A stretch of 64,000 nucleotides of DNA, from positions 1 through 64,000 of the forward strand of contig JADQWC010000254.1 of assembly GCA_017979445.1 (NCBI GenBank), written 5' to 3'. Below, in pieces: positions 33,912-46,675 of the stretch. Every line of letters starts with the position of its first letter. Position 1 is the first letter of the stretch. Position numbers and translations under genes: made by a program. Under the pieces are notes generated by a model. It was given only the letters and a program-made list of their open reading frames with translations. It did no database searches and had not been told where the DNA came from. This DNA comes from Akebia trifoliata (Eukaryota > Streptophyta > Magnoliopsida > Ranunculales > Lardizabalaceae).

Positions 33912-36761
33912 TGAAATCGCCTCGACCCTTTTTCACTAAATAGTGGATAGGGGTCCGATTTATAAATGGGGGACCTTTGAGAAATGGGAGTCGCCACCTA
34001 GTTTAGGTCTATGAACTATAAATAACTCCAAATGGATATGGGTCGGTCCACGGATCGAAGATATGGGTAAGGGGTCAGATTATGGGTTTCGGAAGGTATT
34101 AGGCACCCAACCTGCCCGATCAACATGATCGGTCTCTATTACGATCCAAAATCATCCTATGGTCAACATACAAAGACTATAGTCAAGGTCACAGTCCAAT
34201 CATCATCATCAATTTATGTTGGATTTGCCAAACAAATCCTAAGGCTAAAATTATCCCAATTATTACATGATCATTCTTTGAATTCCATAAAATATGGAAG
34301 GGTTTGAAAAAGTCTTAATTAGCTCCATGACCTGAAATCAATTAAGAAATTCCACCTGCAAGTATTTCCCAAACTATAGAATGAAATAGTATGAATCGTT
34401 TCCTTCAAGCAAGACTCAATGGCCTATGAGCACTCGTTGCTATAGAGATCAAAGAGACGAGAGCAAAGAGAGATGGGACTGGGCAAAGATAGGGGCATCG
34501 TGTTGGGTAGCAAGGAGTCGTTACAGCAGTAAGTTGAAGATGGGAATGACCGCAGCAAAGAGGCTGCAAATTGAAGATGGAGATGAAGTAGACATGCATC
34601 ATAGAGAGAGTGTCCTCCTTCTTTGAAACATGAAGAAAATGGAACGAAAAGGGGAACTCATTAATGGTTGCTGGTTGTGCTCTGTTTTTGCTCCAAAATG
34701 TGAAAACTAAATGGTTGATGATTGAGAACATCTGTGCTTGGTGTTCAGAGAGAGGAGTTTAGAGAAAGATGAGAGATCATTGAGAGGAATCTTGTAGTTA
34801 CTGCCCAATGCGAGAGAAAGAGAGAGACTCTCAAACGTGGGTGAGAGGTCTCTCTAAAGACATAGTTACTGTCCAGAACAGAGAGAGACGTGGGGAGAGG
34901 GCTGCTACTACAAGGGGAAACGTGGTAGAGAGAGGAATGGGAGAGCTGGTTCAAGGGTGAACCATGGAGGAGAGGATCTTGTTGGTGCTATCCAATGCGA
35001 GAGAAAGTTTCTCAAACATGAGTGGTCTTTCTAAAGACATAGTTGTTGTCCATAATAGAGAGAGACGTGGGGAGAGGGCTGGAAAGGATGTGAGGGTGAT
35101 GAAGGCTGAAGAAAACGTGGGAGTAAGATAAGAAGGCTTTGAAGGAGTTGGTTGGGTAATGAGATAAGTTGAGGACGTGGAGAAGGGAGACTGTTGCAAA
35201 CCGTGAGGTGAAGAAGATGAGTGTGGGGTGAGTTGTAGAATGGGATTTGCAGGTTCAATGGGGAAGGGGAAAGGGCTGTTGCAGCAACTTCGTTGGGGAA
35301 GAAGAAAGTCTGAGAGTGAGGGAGAGAAGAGAGAGAGGTGTTGAAGAAGAAGAGAAGAAGACGTGTCGGAAGAAGACCCCAAGAAGAAGGAGACGTCCTT
35401 CTTTATATAGAAAATGAGTTTCTATTTTTCATTTTTTTTTCTTTCTAATTTTTTTATTTTCTTTCTCCTTTTTTTCAATTAACACATATTCTCTTATCTT
35501 GTTTTTGATTCCCTTTTAGGAGAATGATGGTGAGGCGATCCCACGCTACTCGTACTTTGTTTGTCGAGTTATGGTTGGTGGATTGATTGGTTAACTACTT
35601 TATTTCAAGTTTTTGTTGGTTAATTAAAATTTTTTTATTTTAATTTTGAGTTTTATTAGTTGATAAATTTTGAATTTTTGGGTTTAGTTAAAAATTTTAA
35701 TTTGATTTTTAATTGACTGTTTGATTTCAATTTTAGTTGGTTGCTCGATTGAATTTGACTTCGAATTTTAAATTTGTTGATTAGATTTTGGCACAATTTT
35801 AGTTTAACTTTAATGGTTGATTAATTGATTTTTTTTTTTTTTGCTTGATCAATTTAAAAGAAATTTATAGGATTTAATTTATTGATTGCGTTTTAATTTG
35901 ATCGGTTGAATGGTTTTTAATTTGTTTTTGATTAATTCGATTGATTGATTAAATTTTAATTATTCGATTTTGTTTGACTTTGAATTAGATTTTAATTATT
36001 TAATTATAAATTAAATTTTAAGTTTTAATTGTTTAATTTTGAATTAGATTTTAATTGTTTAATTTTGAATTAAAATTTAAGTTTTAGTTGTTTAACTTTA
36101 AATTGAGTTTGAATTGTTTGGAATTGTTTTATTTGAATTGTTTGATTTTTTAATTTGAATTTTATTTTTTAGTTTAAATTAGATTTTTAATTAGGTTTGA
36201 TTTTTGTTACATTTTCCTAACGATCGGGATCTCTAAGTTAAATTTGGAGGTTGAGGGGTATTTCGATCATTTTTATGATTTTTCTTAAATTTCTCTTGTT
36301 GGTTTGGGTCCCATTAGACTCGAAATCATGTTCTAAGTGCAATGGAGGTACTTTCAAGGTCTTTCGGAGGTCCAAAATTTATGAAGGGTATTTTTGTCAT
36401 TTTGTCGATTTTTGTAAATTTTTATGAATTCTGGTGTGAGGTTTTTTTCAGTCCGAACGTGATTATTTCTATGTTTCAAAGTTGCATTTTCCTAACATAA
36501 CGAGGTCTCTAAGTTATCGAACTGTGTATCGAACCTAAGGTGTACGTGCTTGCTAAATCGAGTGTAAGGTGTAGTGATCCTAAGCGTGCGTAAATTTCTA
36601 TGTCGAGTTGTAACGAGTAGGGGAGATGAATATGTTAGAAATGAGAGGAAACAGTGATAGTACTCATAAGCCTTTGAGTTCTTTACGATCATCATTAGGA
36701 ATTCACGGTAACCGGGTGACGAATTATCGAATTAGGTAGATGCAAAAATGGGGTGTCTACA
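33912..36761 (-). repeat. Complete 5' LTR of nested Tat element (2,850 bp)
   Basis: In element orientation it begins TGTAGACACCCC and ends TCGAGGCGATTTCA. A very AT-rich U3 stretch (about 35590-36200) precedes a TATA box on the minus strand near 35400-35410. The R/U5 part contains GA-rich tracts and the frame 34951-35382. Confidence 0.85.
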
Positions 36762-37477
36762 GGTTATATAGATCTTTAGTTCATTCTCATAACACAACCA
36801 AAACATCTCAATCCTCTTGTGAGACACCCTTATCTCTTCCAATTGATCACGGTGGTCAAAGAAATGAGAACAAGAAGACCTTATTCAAACCAAAGCTATA
36901 ACACTAACCCTTTCAGCAATTTGTTATTGTATCCAAAGTTGGTAATTAGAAAAAAAATTACCAGAAAATATAGGACGACAAGAATCACCATATTCTTTCA
37001 AGCTTTCTCTAGTCGATCACGCAATCACTACAAAGAAGGAGAAGGATAAAAAAACCCAACCAGCTCACCAATATCTTTCGGCATCTAGGAAGGTAGAGTC
37101 GATATCGATCAAATCCACGTCGCGAAGGCTAAGAAAGGACAAAGCCAGTATCAGGGTGTCAAAAAAAATGAATAGCATTTTTGCAAAAGCTAATTTCAAA
37201 TTGCCCAAAACTTATTGAAAAACTCATTTTTTTTAAAACAATTTCACCAAACTATCACAAATCCGAGATCTCAAACGAGCTTTATGCCACGAGGTCAAGG
37301 AAAGCAAAAGGCTAACCTTGTCAGACCCCATGTTTGGTCAACCACTTATTGTCATCAAATCTGTCAAACCAATTCAGTATTTTCAAAACTTGTTTAAGCA
37401 AAATCCTCGGGATCGTAAAATATTGTTTTTTCTATTTTTTGCAATTCTTTACATACAATTCATGCAAAGAGGGCAGT
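36762..37477 (+). mobile_element. 3' untranslated region of the decayed Tat element, right part
   Basis: Resumes the plus-strand Tat element after the nested insertion and ends at a polypurine tract (CAAAGAGGGCAG, about 37465-37476) immediately before an LTR starting TGTAGACACC. No gene is seen. Confidence 0.6.
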
Positions 37478-39270
37478 TGTAGACACCAAAATTTGGCCAG
37501 GCCCTCCATGCAAAATGCTCCAAAATCTACAAAATTAAAATAGGCCCCAAAGCCAAAACTTTCAAAAAATTAATCTTTTTTTAATAAATGGCTTAAGGTC
37601 CCTTCCTACATGGCCTATGGACCAAAGACCTACATCACCCCTCCTCTACGCTATCATTACTTCTCAACTCAACCCAACCCTAGTCCAATTCAACTCAACC
37701 CATCAACCCATTACTATGCCTGTTCAACCCACCACCTAAGCCCATTGGACTTAAGATCCAACACCATACCTATTTAACTCACTACCCAACCATTATCCCA
37801 AGCTCAATTATTCAATCCAAGCATAAAGATTACAATAAATCACCCAATATCATCAAAGTGTGACACATGTCACCACTTCAACCCACCTTCCTCATTCAAC
37901 CACCTACCCACATCTCAACCTATACATTTTTCTAACCAATCCTCATCATTATCTTTAAACCCATCCCCATAACACTTCTCCCCAATTAATTCATCTAAAC
38001 ACTCCATCTTCACACCTTTTGTACACATGTCATCACATCTTCTACCCTCTCAAAAAATCAATAACCACTCTCTTACAGACCTTATTCTTCTAATAAAACC
38101 CACTTCATTCAACTCACTTAACACTTAATCAATAAACTACTTTCTTACATCCCATTCTTCTAATAAAAAATCACTTATTTCAACTCACCTAATACTAAAC
38201 TCAAATGGGTTGCAAGATCCAACCCATTTGGATCACAAACAATCCATTTACACCTCCTTTCACAAATACCCTTCCACCATCCTTAATTTACATACTCCCT
38301 CCTATAAATCTCATACCATTCTATTCTTTTTCATCATTTCACTCTATTCTACCCCTAAAAATCACTTCTAAAATCTTATAAAACATCATATTCTCAACAC
38401 AATATGCTTGAACCACCCCCAAGACTTGATTTAAAAAAATTACTCTCAACTTTCTCTACTCATTCTCAACCCTTTACTCATTTTCAATGCCTCAACTTAC
38501 CAACTCAACCCTAATCTCTACTACGCAAGTACACTAAGAGAAGTCAAAGAAGACTCATCCCTTGAAGGGGAAAGAAGGTCAAGTCAAGAACAATGTAGGG
38601 TTTGGATAAGAAAGGAAAGAAAAGTTTTCTCTCTCGTTTCTCCCTAAATATCATTTTTTTTACTTCTTCATTATTTTATTTTATTTTTTTCTTTTAGTTT
38701 TAAGAAACCTTCTCTGCTTTTAGTAGATTGGGCTTCGATTCAATCGAAAGGGTAGAGGATAAGGAGTTTTTCAAAATAAAATACTTTCAAAATTCCTATA
38801 CTAATGCATACATCACAAAATATTTGAGACTAAGGCATTGGGCCATTTTCTTAATGGAAATGGGCCCTTAACTAAAAAGTCCACATCTTTTCAAAAATTT
38901 TCCAAAGGTTTAAGCTATAAAAGGACCCATTTTTCAATAAGGAAGCCCTTAACGATTTAAACTAAAATCAAAGTCCCTCGTACCCGATGGCACAAATCAG
39001 ATATTTCTAATTTTTTACTCTTCTTTTCAAAATTGATCGAATATGAGGTTATCACCAATGGTGGACGAATTGAGGTGCCTAATGCCTTCCTTACTCTCTA
39101 ATATGGATCCCTTTACTTAGATGTAGGGTGAACCAATGGACCCTATCTATACGAGAGTCACTAAATGCTAAAATAACACTCTTTTCAAAAAAACATTCTG
39201 GGTAACTATTCACACCATTTTACAAAAAGGAATGACGACGACTCCAAAACCCAAGTAGGAGAGATCATTA
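37478..39270 (+). repeat. 3' LTR of the decayed plus-strand Tat element (right end approximate)
   Basis: Starts TGTAGACACCAAAATTTGG directly after a polypurine tract, in plus orientation, like many plant Tat LTRs. It is C- and A-rich in the first kilobase and includes a GACGACTCCAAA motif near 39227. The exact right end is unclear: within about 40 bp the sequence becomes the tail of a hAT transposase on the other strand. The matching 5' LTR is absent from the window. Confidence 0.6.
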
Positions 39271-39299
39271 GAAATGAAAAATCTTATGTCCACAACATA

Positions 39300-40960
39300 C
39301 TATAACTTTTTCACCATTCTAAAATGTTAGAATAACTCTTATCCCCAATTTCTATGAGATCAGAATCTAAATAACGTTGTAATTTAGATTTTGAATTATT
39401 ATTATTATAAGTTATAGGTGCTCTTGATAAAAAGTTAAAAAAATTATTTTGTTGCAGAAGATGATGATGCTACATTTTGAGATCTATTAGTAGTATTATT
39501 ATTTAAACCATACTTACTTTCATAAATGTTTAAAAAAAAAAATTTTAAATTAATTTGTTTACATTTCAATTTCAACATTAAGATTTCTACTTAAACGAAA
39601 AATAAGTTTTAAAACTTTAGTTTTAAATTTAGGGTCCATAATTGAAGAAAATGCTAAGTTATATGGAATATTTTTTTAATATTTATTAAATTTATTATTT
39701 ATTTGTGTAACATTATTATTATTCAAAGCTAAAAGTTCTTTAATTTAAGTTAATTGCACATAAAATTCGACGGATGTAACTTATTTTTGTTTAAAAAAAA
39801 CTTTTGTAATTTTGAAAAACTTTAAAAATAATCACAAATATTATATGCATTTTTTCAATTACTTTCTTCTAATTGTGTTTCACTACACGTGTCTCCTAAA
39901 ATTATTTGTATTGGATTTTTATAATGAATCATGTATTGTAGCATGTAATACATGGAATTTTATCGATGTGGCGCGTTTAATAATAATCTAGTTGGTGGTA
40001 AACCAAATAATACATAATATTTATCAAATCATTTTTGTTTAATATGTTATATTCTTATAGTACTAATAATTTCTCTAATATTTTCAAAAATATTATTTAT
40101 ACATTGAATACCATCTTGTACAATTAAGTTTAAAATATGTGCCGCACAATGAACATGTAATAATTCTTTTAAAATTTATTCGTCAAATAATGCATCTTTA
40201 AGGTAAGTTACGGCATTACTATTGCTACTAGCATTATCTAATGTAATTGTAAATATTTTATAACCAATTTCATAATCCAATAAAATATTTTGCAAAACTT
40301 CAAAAATTACTAAAGTGGTATGTTTTGTATTTAATAAAGAAAAGATATAATTCTTTTGTGTACATTCTAGTTTTCATCTATAAAATGTGTCATAACACAC
40401 ATATATGGTGTACTTTGAATTGAAGTCCATAAATTAGAAGTGAAGCATATTTTCCTAGGTGTATTTTGTAATAAACTTTTAATTTCTACTTTTTTATTTT
40501 TAAATATTTTCATTACATCTCTTTTTAATGTATTTCTATAAATAATTTCAAAATTAGGAAAATGTAATTTTTGAATAAATTCTTTATAATGTATTTTTTC
40601 AATTACAAGAAATGAAAATTTTTCCATAATGAAAAATTTAACGATTTCCCGTCGCACCCTTTCGATATCATATGACCACATGTTAATATTGTTGATAGTT
40701 GATCGACTAAGTAGATTTTGAGTAATATCAGATTGTTATCTTCTTGGACACATATTTTTTATGTGTTTATTAATTGTTTTCGTTCCAGTAGATGTACTGG
40801 AATAAGTTAGAATTATTTCACAATAATTATATTTTACTTTTTATGTTTAACTTCTGTCCATGTTTACAACATCTATTAAGGAAAAACGTTTCCATGTCTC
40901 GGATCAAAATCTTTTCGATTTTTTTGGAGATTTGGATTAGGATTAGGATTAGAGGGTTTC
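39300..40960 (-). pseudogene. Broken hAT-family transposase (BED finger / RICESLEEPER-like)
   Basis: Read on the minus strand in several frames. It shows the end of a BED zinc finger (STGTKTINKHIKNMC, about 40745-40800); a 104-codon open piece (40367-40681) with VRREIVKFFIMEKFSF and SNLWTSIQSTPYMCV; LDNASSNSNAVTYLKD (about 40200-40250) and HVHCAAHILNLIVQDG (about 40110-40160) of the catalytic domain; and LQRYLDSDL of the C-terminal dimerisation region (about 39375-39400). Many stops interrupt it. The last residues of the dimerisation domain are missing where the Tat LTR begins, so that element or a deletion removed the end. Host-domesticated relatives exist, but this copy is clearly dead. Confidence 0.85.
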
Positions 40961-40984
40961 GGATCATTACTAGCCCCTTATAAG

Positions 40985-43900
40985 TAAATGAATTAAAATC
41001 AAAATTTTGAGGGTCATAAATATTATAAAATCATCAATATTAATATTTTGAGGATCTATTATATAAAAATTAATACTAAAATTAAAATTAATAGAGGTTG
41101 ACTAGACTTCACTAGGAAGTAGAGAAAAAATATATAAAAAAGGAAGAGAAGCTTAATCTAATAATATTAAGAAAAAAAATTAAAACCACTACACCTTATG
41201 TCAAAAATTTTGATTTTGATTGGTTGATCGTGCCATGTGTCAATTTGATCGATTGATTTTTCTGCGTAGAAGAAATTCTTGATCACTTGATGATGAGTTT
41301 GATCTTGATCTTTCCATGTAGAAGAATATTAATCACTTGATGATCAAATTAATTGAGAATAAATCATAATTTAATAAAGATCTTAGAGAATTAGTACAAA
41401 ATTATGAAAATAAATTAAAAAGATTTAGAGAATGTGGAGTAGTGAAAAATAAAATTCATTTAGGGTATTTATAAAAATAAAACATTCATATTTACTCTAA
41501 TCCTCTCCCAATGGTTTAAAAATAGCAATAGTTCCGTTGGGGGTGGGTAAAAAAATTTCAATTTTTTACCATTTTTTTCAAAAAATTAGGTTTTGGGTTG
41601 GATGTTGGGGGGAGGGTTAACAATAAAATTTTGAATTTTTTTGAAAATTTTCGGGTTTTTGGTGTTGGGGCGATCTGGGTTTGGTTAGGTCTGAGGGGGG
41701 GGGGGGGGGGGGGGGTGGGGCGGTTTGAGTTCGGTTTGGTCCAAACTCAAAAGAGTTCGATCCAGTTTAGGTCTTCAATTGCAGTCTAGTTTTCGGGTTG
41801 CGAGTAAAATGTACTTCCTTAGTTCTCATACATCAAAGCTGAGCTCTTCTATCTTGCCAAGTACAAAGAAATATTGAGTCAGCAACTATAACATTTTTAT
41901 GAGTAAAAGGAACGATGTGTCACCTTTATTTGGTCAAATGCGTCAATTTCTTAATGTATCACGGATGCTAGGTCTATATTGAGTTCAATCTCAATGTAAA
42001 CCTCTTCCAAAGTTTTGAATATTTGTCGAGGGTGCTGAGTAGGGCGTTAACAAATCGGATTTTAGGGGTGGTAGAGGGTGAATGAGGCGTCTGTGTTTGT
42101 TGCAACAGACCACAAAGGAGGTCGTGTTCTCCTCTTCTTCTCTTTTTTTTTTAGATCGGTTATTCCCCCCTTTGGTATGAAAATTGCTCTATCTAAGAAG
42201 GGATGTTTAGCCCCTCTTATAATTTTCTTGTTGTCAATTTTTTTTTTTCAGTCTTAGTTTTAGAATTTTAGAAAATTTGGAGAAGCTCGAACATGGCATA
42301 AATTTTCTCTTCTTTCCAAGATGGGTTGGATTAAAAGATATTTTATTTTATCATATTCTTCATCTATGTCCAATGTAGATGGGATTTCTTGAAGCCTTTT
42401 AAATTTCCATTTTCAAGCTCTTGAGTGAATTAACGTGGGAGGTTTGCTAATCTTTTCACTTTCTAATTTCATTTTCTTCTTTTTTTGTTTTTTTTTAACT
42501 TGGCAGATCTAGAAGAAAATCACGTGTAAGAGATATATTTAGTTTCAATTTACCATGGAGAGTTTGAAAATTCGTTTCTACCTTTATTTGAGACAAGATA
42601 GTAGGATAGGAGAGTTTCTAAAATAAATTTTTTGGCCGAATCATGACAACATGTAAGATTTTCTTTTTTATTTAATTTTTTAGGACTTGATCCTATAGAT
42701 CTCACAAGTTTTGTAATACTCTACCATCAACTTCCGTTGTCCAAGATAAAAAAATCTAATTAAGGTTCAATCTTGTTTATGTGAGATATAACCCATAATA
42801 TATCTTTATCCACATAACTATCAGTCTATAATTTTCCAAGATCAAGAATCATGTATATATATCTCAAGAAACCTATTCATGCTCCTAGAGATTAAAGGTT
42901 AGAGTACTTACCTTGTGCCATAAGTTAAATCAATAAATCAATATGTTGGAGGTATGTCTTTCGTAATTCACGTACTTGTGATTCGATTTGCCTAAATCAC
43001 CGATCATGTGAACCTTGTTCCATGTTCTTTAATTTTCATACTCACCTTCTCTTTCCTCAATATATTGGTTCAACCTAGGACCTTAGTGATTGATGGAAAT
43101 CACCACGATTCAAAATCCTATTTCTCTTATTTGTTACTCACATTTCATGTGTGCATATTATGGGGTGTCGATCCACTTAAATAGATGGGAGTATAGGACT
43201 TAGAGATCCTCTTTTAGTAGGATCCTTATCCATCAAGATTTCCTTTTAAGACTTAAAGAGTTATTTCTATTTCTAATATATTAGGATATATCCTTAATTA
43301 TTGACGTCTCTATAATAATACAATCCTTGTGCAAGTCAAAAACTTAAAAACGTGTAGGTCAATGGGCCACACGATTATTAGATTCTAACAACTTATTGAT
43401 TAATAATTTTTAAGCTCATTCATGGGTTCAAAGCGTCGATCGATTCAATTGGCTCCAAAAGTTTGTGTTAGAATTGATTGATGATTGGTTTAAGGTTTTA
43501 GTCTCTTTCATATCCTACTTTTAAGATCTTGGAAATTCGATTACTTTCTCACAATGAATGGGCTTTTGCCTAGAAGAATGAATTTCCTTATTGCACCTAA
43601 ATGAGTTTCACAGATAAATCAATTATTTAAAGAAAAAATGTTCATCACTGGACCAATGAGCCTAGTGGGTATAGCAATTTCTTTAGGATTGGATTAGGAC
43701 TTAGCTTGCCTTGCCTTGGACCCATCCATCAAATAGCCCTACATGGCATAGGTACATTTTGGATAAAGAAAGTTGCCGATCTATGAAGTTGGTAAGGTCT
43801 TTTGAGTGTTGATACAACCGGGTTCAAAACTTGCCTTGGCTCACTAATTATTGATCATGATCATGACTTTAAAAGCTGATATTTTGTCTCCCACCGATGC

Positions 43901-44376
43901 TAAATTAATTCACTCACTAATAAAAGTTGGCCAATCTAGGAGATGGATCTCATAAAATTTTACATTTTATATTTAACTAATAAATATTTAAATGATTAAA
44001 ATTAATTAATTAACTTGACTAAATTTTCATAAACTCAACTGAGATTTTCAAAATATTCACAAATCATCTTAAATTTCGAACAAATCGATTTGATGAATGA
44101 TTCATTAAAGACATCTTTCAAAATGCACCTTGAGTTTTGGGGTGATGTTCAGTATCTTAACAACCCACTTATTAAAAAAATTTATTTCTTAATGCCCCCT
44201 CGCCTAATAAAACGAAGAATTCAAATTGTTGTGATGATTGACAATAATTGTTATGATCAACAATTCAAATTGTGGATCTCGACAATTTGAACTATCAATC
44301 TTGACGATTCATTTTGAAACGTCTAGACTGACAATTATAACAAGGTCGATTTCAACAATTTGAATATTTATCTTAT
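40985..44376. other. Gene-free, mostly unrecognised sequence
   Basis: No gene was found. A G homopolymer (about 41696-41715) is embedded in sequence containing GGTTTGAGTTCGGTTTGG, a composition seen near hAT ends, but no terminal inverted repeat could be paired with the transposase relic. The stretch 42850-43450 reads like non-coding retrotransposon sequence without an identifiable partner. Confidence 0.4.
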
Positions 44377-44748
44377 ATGGGGGTCGGGTTATTACGACCC
44401 CCATTAGGACCCCCTTTGTGACACCATTTTGTCTTATATGGGCAAAAATATTTGGAATGGGCTGATTTTTTGTGAGGATGATCTCTATGGTGAGGAGATC
44501 ATCCTTGCCAAAAATCTGCTCATTATGAAACTTCTAGTCCCATATTTACAAGTTAAAAAATTTTAGACCGTCCAATTTTTGTAAATCAATTTTGATGGGG
44601 TTAAAAGTTTTGGAATGGGATGATTTTTTGTCAGGATGATCCCCTCATCACAGAGATCATCCTCACAAAAAATCAGCCAATTCCAAATATTTTTGTTCAT
44701 ATAAGATAAAATGATGTGTCACAAAAGGGGGTCGTAATAACACCATCC
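44377..44748. mobile_element. Mutator-type MITE (372 bp) with 9-bp target duplication
   Basis: Inverted ends share GTTATTACGACCCCC. Flanked by a perfect 9-bp repeat TTATCTTAT (44368-44376 and 44749-44757). It has the same double-hairpin interior as 567-947, including TGTCTTATATGGGCAAAAA. Confidence 0.85.
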
Positions 44749-44757
44749 TTATCTTAT

Positions 44758-46041
44758 TGATTCAGGTTTAAAAGTAGAGATCAATGATGTACAATGCTCA
44801 TTTATCTTAATGATTGTAAATGGTTGATCTCGACAATTAGAACAAAAGCTGAACTCAATAATAATCTGAATTATTGACCTTGACAATTTAAATGATTGAT
44901 TTCACCAATTTAAATGTTTAGGAACAAACCCCTTTTTAGAAAAATAGGGTGCGTTTTAGAAAGAAAGTAATTAAAAATAAAATTAAAAAAAAAAGGGACA
45001 AATCTCGTTACAGGTGGCACCGACAGTAATCATTTACCATACGCTTTTTGAGTCGAGGTTGCCGCAAAAATTTCCAAGCCGGATTTGGAGTTTTGGACAG
45101 CCTCTGCCTTTCTTTCGTTTCTTTTTCAGAGAATGGGACTGTCGGTGGAGTTTAGTTTAGTTTAGTTTAATGTCCATGTTTGTTGCCCTGTCGCTTTCCT
45201 CGTTTCTATCTATTAGCCTATGTTAGTTGCGGAGATTTAGACATACCACTCCACTTTTAGTTTACGCCTCGTATACTTTTAAATTTACGACATGCCCTTT
45301 GACATTAGTCTTCTTTATGAGACTTTTGGAGTAACCTAAATGCCCCATCTTTTTTTTATTCTCTAGGAAAAACAAATAAAATAGTACCTTTGATTTCTCC
45401 TCCTCAATCCATCTCTTTAAACTTTAGGTATAATGGTAAAAATATTCACCCTAATTTCAATATATTAGTATTTTATCCGCATCAACCTTTAAATGTCGTC
45501 AACAAAATAAGATTTTTGGAGGACTATTTAGCAATGGGTCATATATTTGGTGTAAAAACCTATTTGGATCATTATGAATTAGGTTTGAATAATGTTTTAG
45601 GCCCATTTATTTATCAGGACAAATTAAGTTTGGTTTGTCGAATATGATAATCAGATAATTTATATTATATATCTTTATTATTATAATGAAAGAAACCAGA
45701 GTAGAAGTGGTTTGAAATCAAAATTTGGATTTCAAAAATACTCCCATCTTAACCTTTAAACTTAAATGTAATTAGGTTCAAAAATAGAATCCCAAGGTAG
45801 GAGGTTGAAGAAAACCATGAATTAAAGAGTAGATTGCAAACATTTTCCCTAGAGGTTGGAGAGATTAAAAACAGTGGATTATTATTAGGAAAATTTTGCA
45901 GAATGTTGAAGATTGAGGGCATTTAGGTCATTTTCTTTTAGTCCTTCAAAGAGACCAAGGCCCAGGGATATGTTATTTAAGTTTGAAAAATATGGGGACT
46001 GGGAGAGTGAGGGTATCTCTAAATCACACTTTTATTTGACG
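44758..46041. other. Upstream region of the CESA3-like gene
   Basis: No gene supported. It contains a TTTAG short tandem repeat near 45148-45170. An 85-codon open frame at 45390-45647 shows no recognisable domain and is left uncalled. It probably holds promoter elements, which cannot be identified by eye. Confidence 0.4.
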
Positions 46042-46049
46042 TATAAATA
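46042..46049 (+). promoter_or_regulatory. TATA box of the CESA3-like gene
   Basis: TATAAATA about 80 bp before the upstream ORF and about 630 bp before the coding start. It is followed by a purine-rich leader. This places transcription start near 46070-46080. Confidence 0.6.
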
Positions 46050-46123
46050 TAAATATCAATATCAAATGTGCGTACAAAGCGGAGAAACAGAAAGAGAGAA
46101 GCTGCTACTGGTTCGAGTTCTTC

Positions 46124-46207
46124 ATGAACCAAGCAGATCGATTTCTCCTCCTCTACGTCGTAATTTGTTCTTGTTGTTTGATATTCGATCCATCGGTGTT
46201 CTTCTGA
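46124..46207 (+). other. Upstream ORF in the CESA3-like leader (27 codons)
   Basis: ATG at 46124, in-frame TGA at 46205-46207. It encodes a short hydrophobic peptide beginning MNQADRFLLLYVV. It lies in the first leader exon, before the 5'-UTR intron, and appears to be the only upstream ATG in the predicted spliced leader. It might dampen translation of the main frame. Conservation is unknown. Confidence 0.45.
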
Positions 46208-46246
46208 AGTACTTTGCTACAAATTTTGTGAATTTTGTCCTAAAAG

Positions 46247-46541
46247 GTATACTTTTTAAGGAATTTGAGTTAATTTCTTTGAGAATTGAACTTGTTTTTT
46301 TTTTTAAAGATTCATTCTCATCATCAATATTCACACCTAATTCCATTTACAATTTGAATTCTGCAATGTAATCCTAATTCTGGTAATAATTTGATGTCAA
46401 AACCTGCAAATTCGACTGTAGCTGAGGATTGAATTGTCGTAGGAATCTTCTTGTTTTATTCTAGATCTATGTTATGATATTTTTGTTAAAGAAGATTTGT
46501 TAAATGTTGGTAAAAATCTGATTATAATCCTCTCTTTTCAG
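46247..46541 (+). other. 5'-UTR intron of the CESA3-like gene
   Basis: Donor AAAAG|GTATAC at 46247 and acceptor CTCTTTTCAG ending at 46541 bound 295 bp of T-rich sequence between the leader and the coding start. Leader introns are common in plant CESA genes. Confidence 0.6.
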
Positions 46542-46675
46542 GTGTTTCAAGGTTGATCTAGCTTGTTAATTTAGAAATCTGTCAATCAATCCTTCTCTGC
46601 AAGTAGATCTCGCTAAAATTTGAATAGGTCCTACATATATTATCCGCAATTGAGTTAGAGACAATTCAGATCCCA

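Larger units (their letters stand above)
28725..36761 (-). mobile_element. Nested, deletion-derived Tat-clade element on the minus strand (8.0 kb)
   Basis: In element orientation it runs from 36761 (TGTAGACACC) to 28725 (...TTTCA): 5' LTR 36761-33912, a primer-site region starting GTGGCTACTCCACTGGGG, decayed gag, then a truncated 3' LTR. No protease, RT or integrase remains. Gag-side sequence joins directly to the middle of the 3' LTR at 30413/30414, so one deletion removed pol and about 1.2 kb of LTR. AGGTT at 28720-28724 partly matches the right flank: GGTT follows the LTR's final A at 36762-36765. It lies inside the plus-strand Tat element. Confidence 0.85.

Noticed and set aside
45913..46371. 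152-codon frame upstream of CESA3
   Set aside because: It spans the TATA box, predicted transcription start and 5'-UTR intron donor, so it cannot be translated from that transcript and has no recognisable domain.
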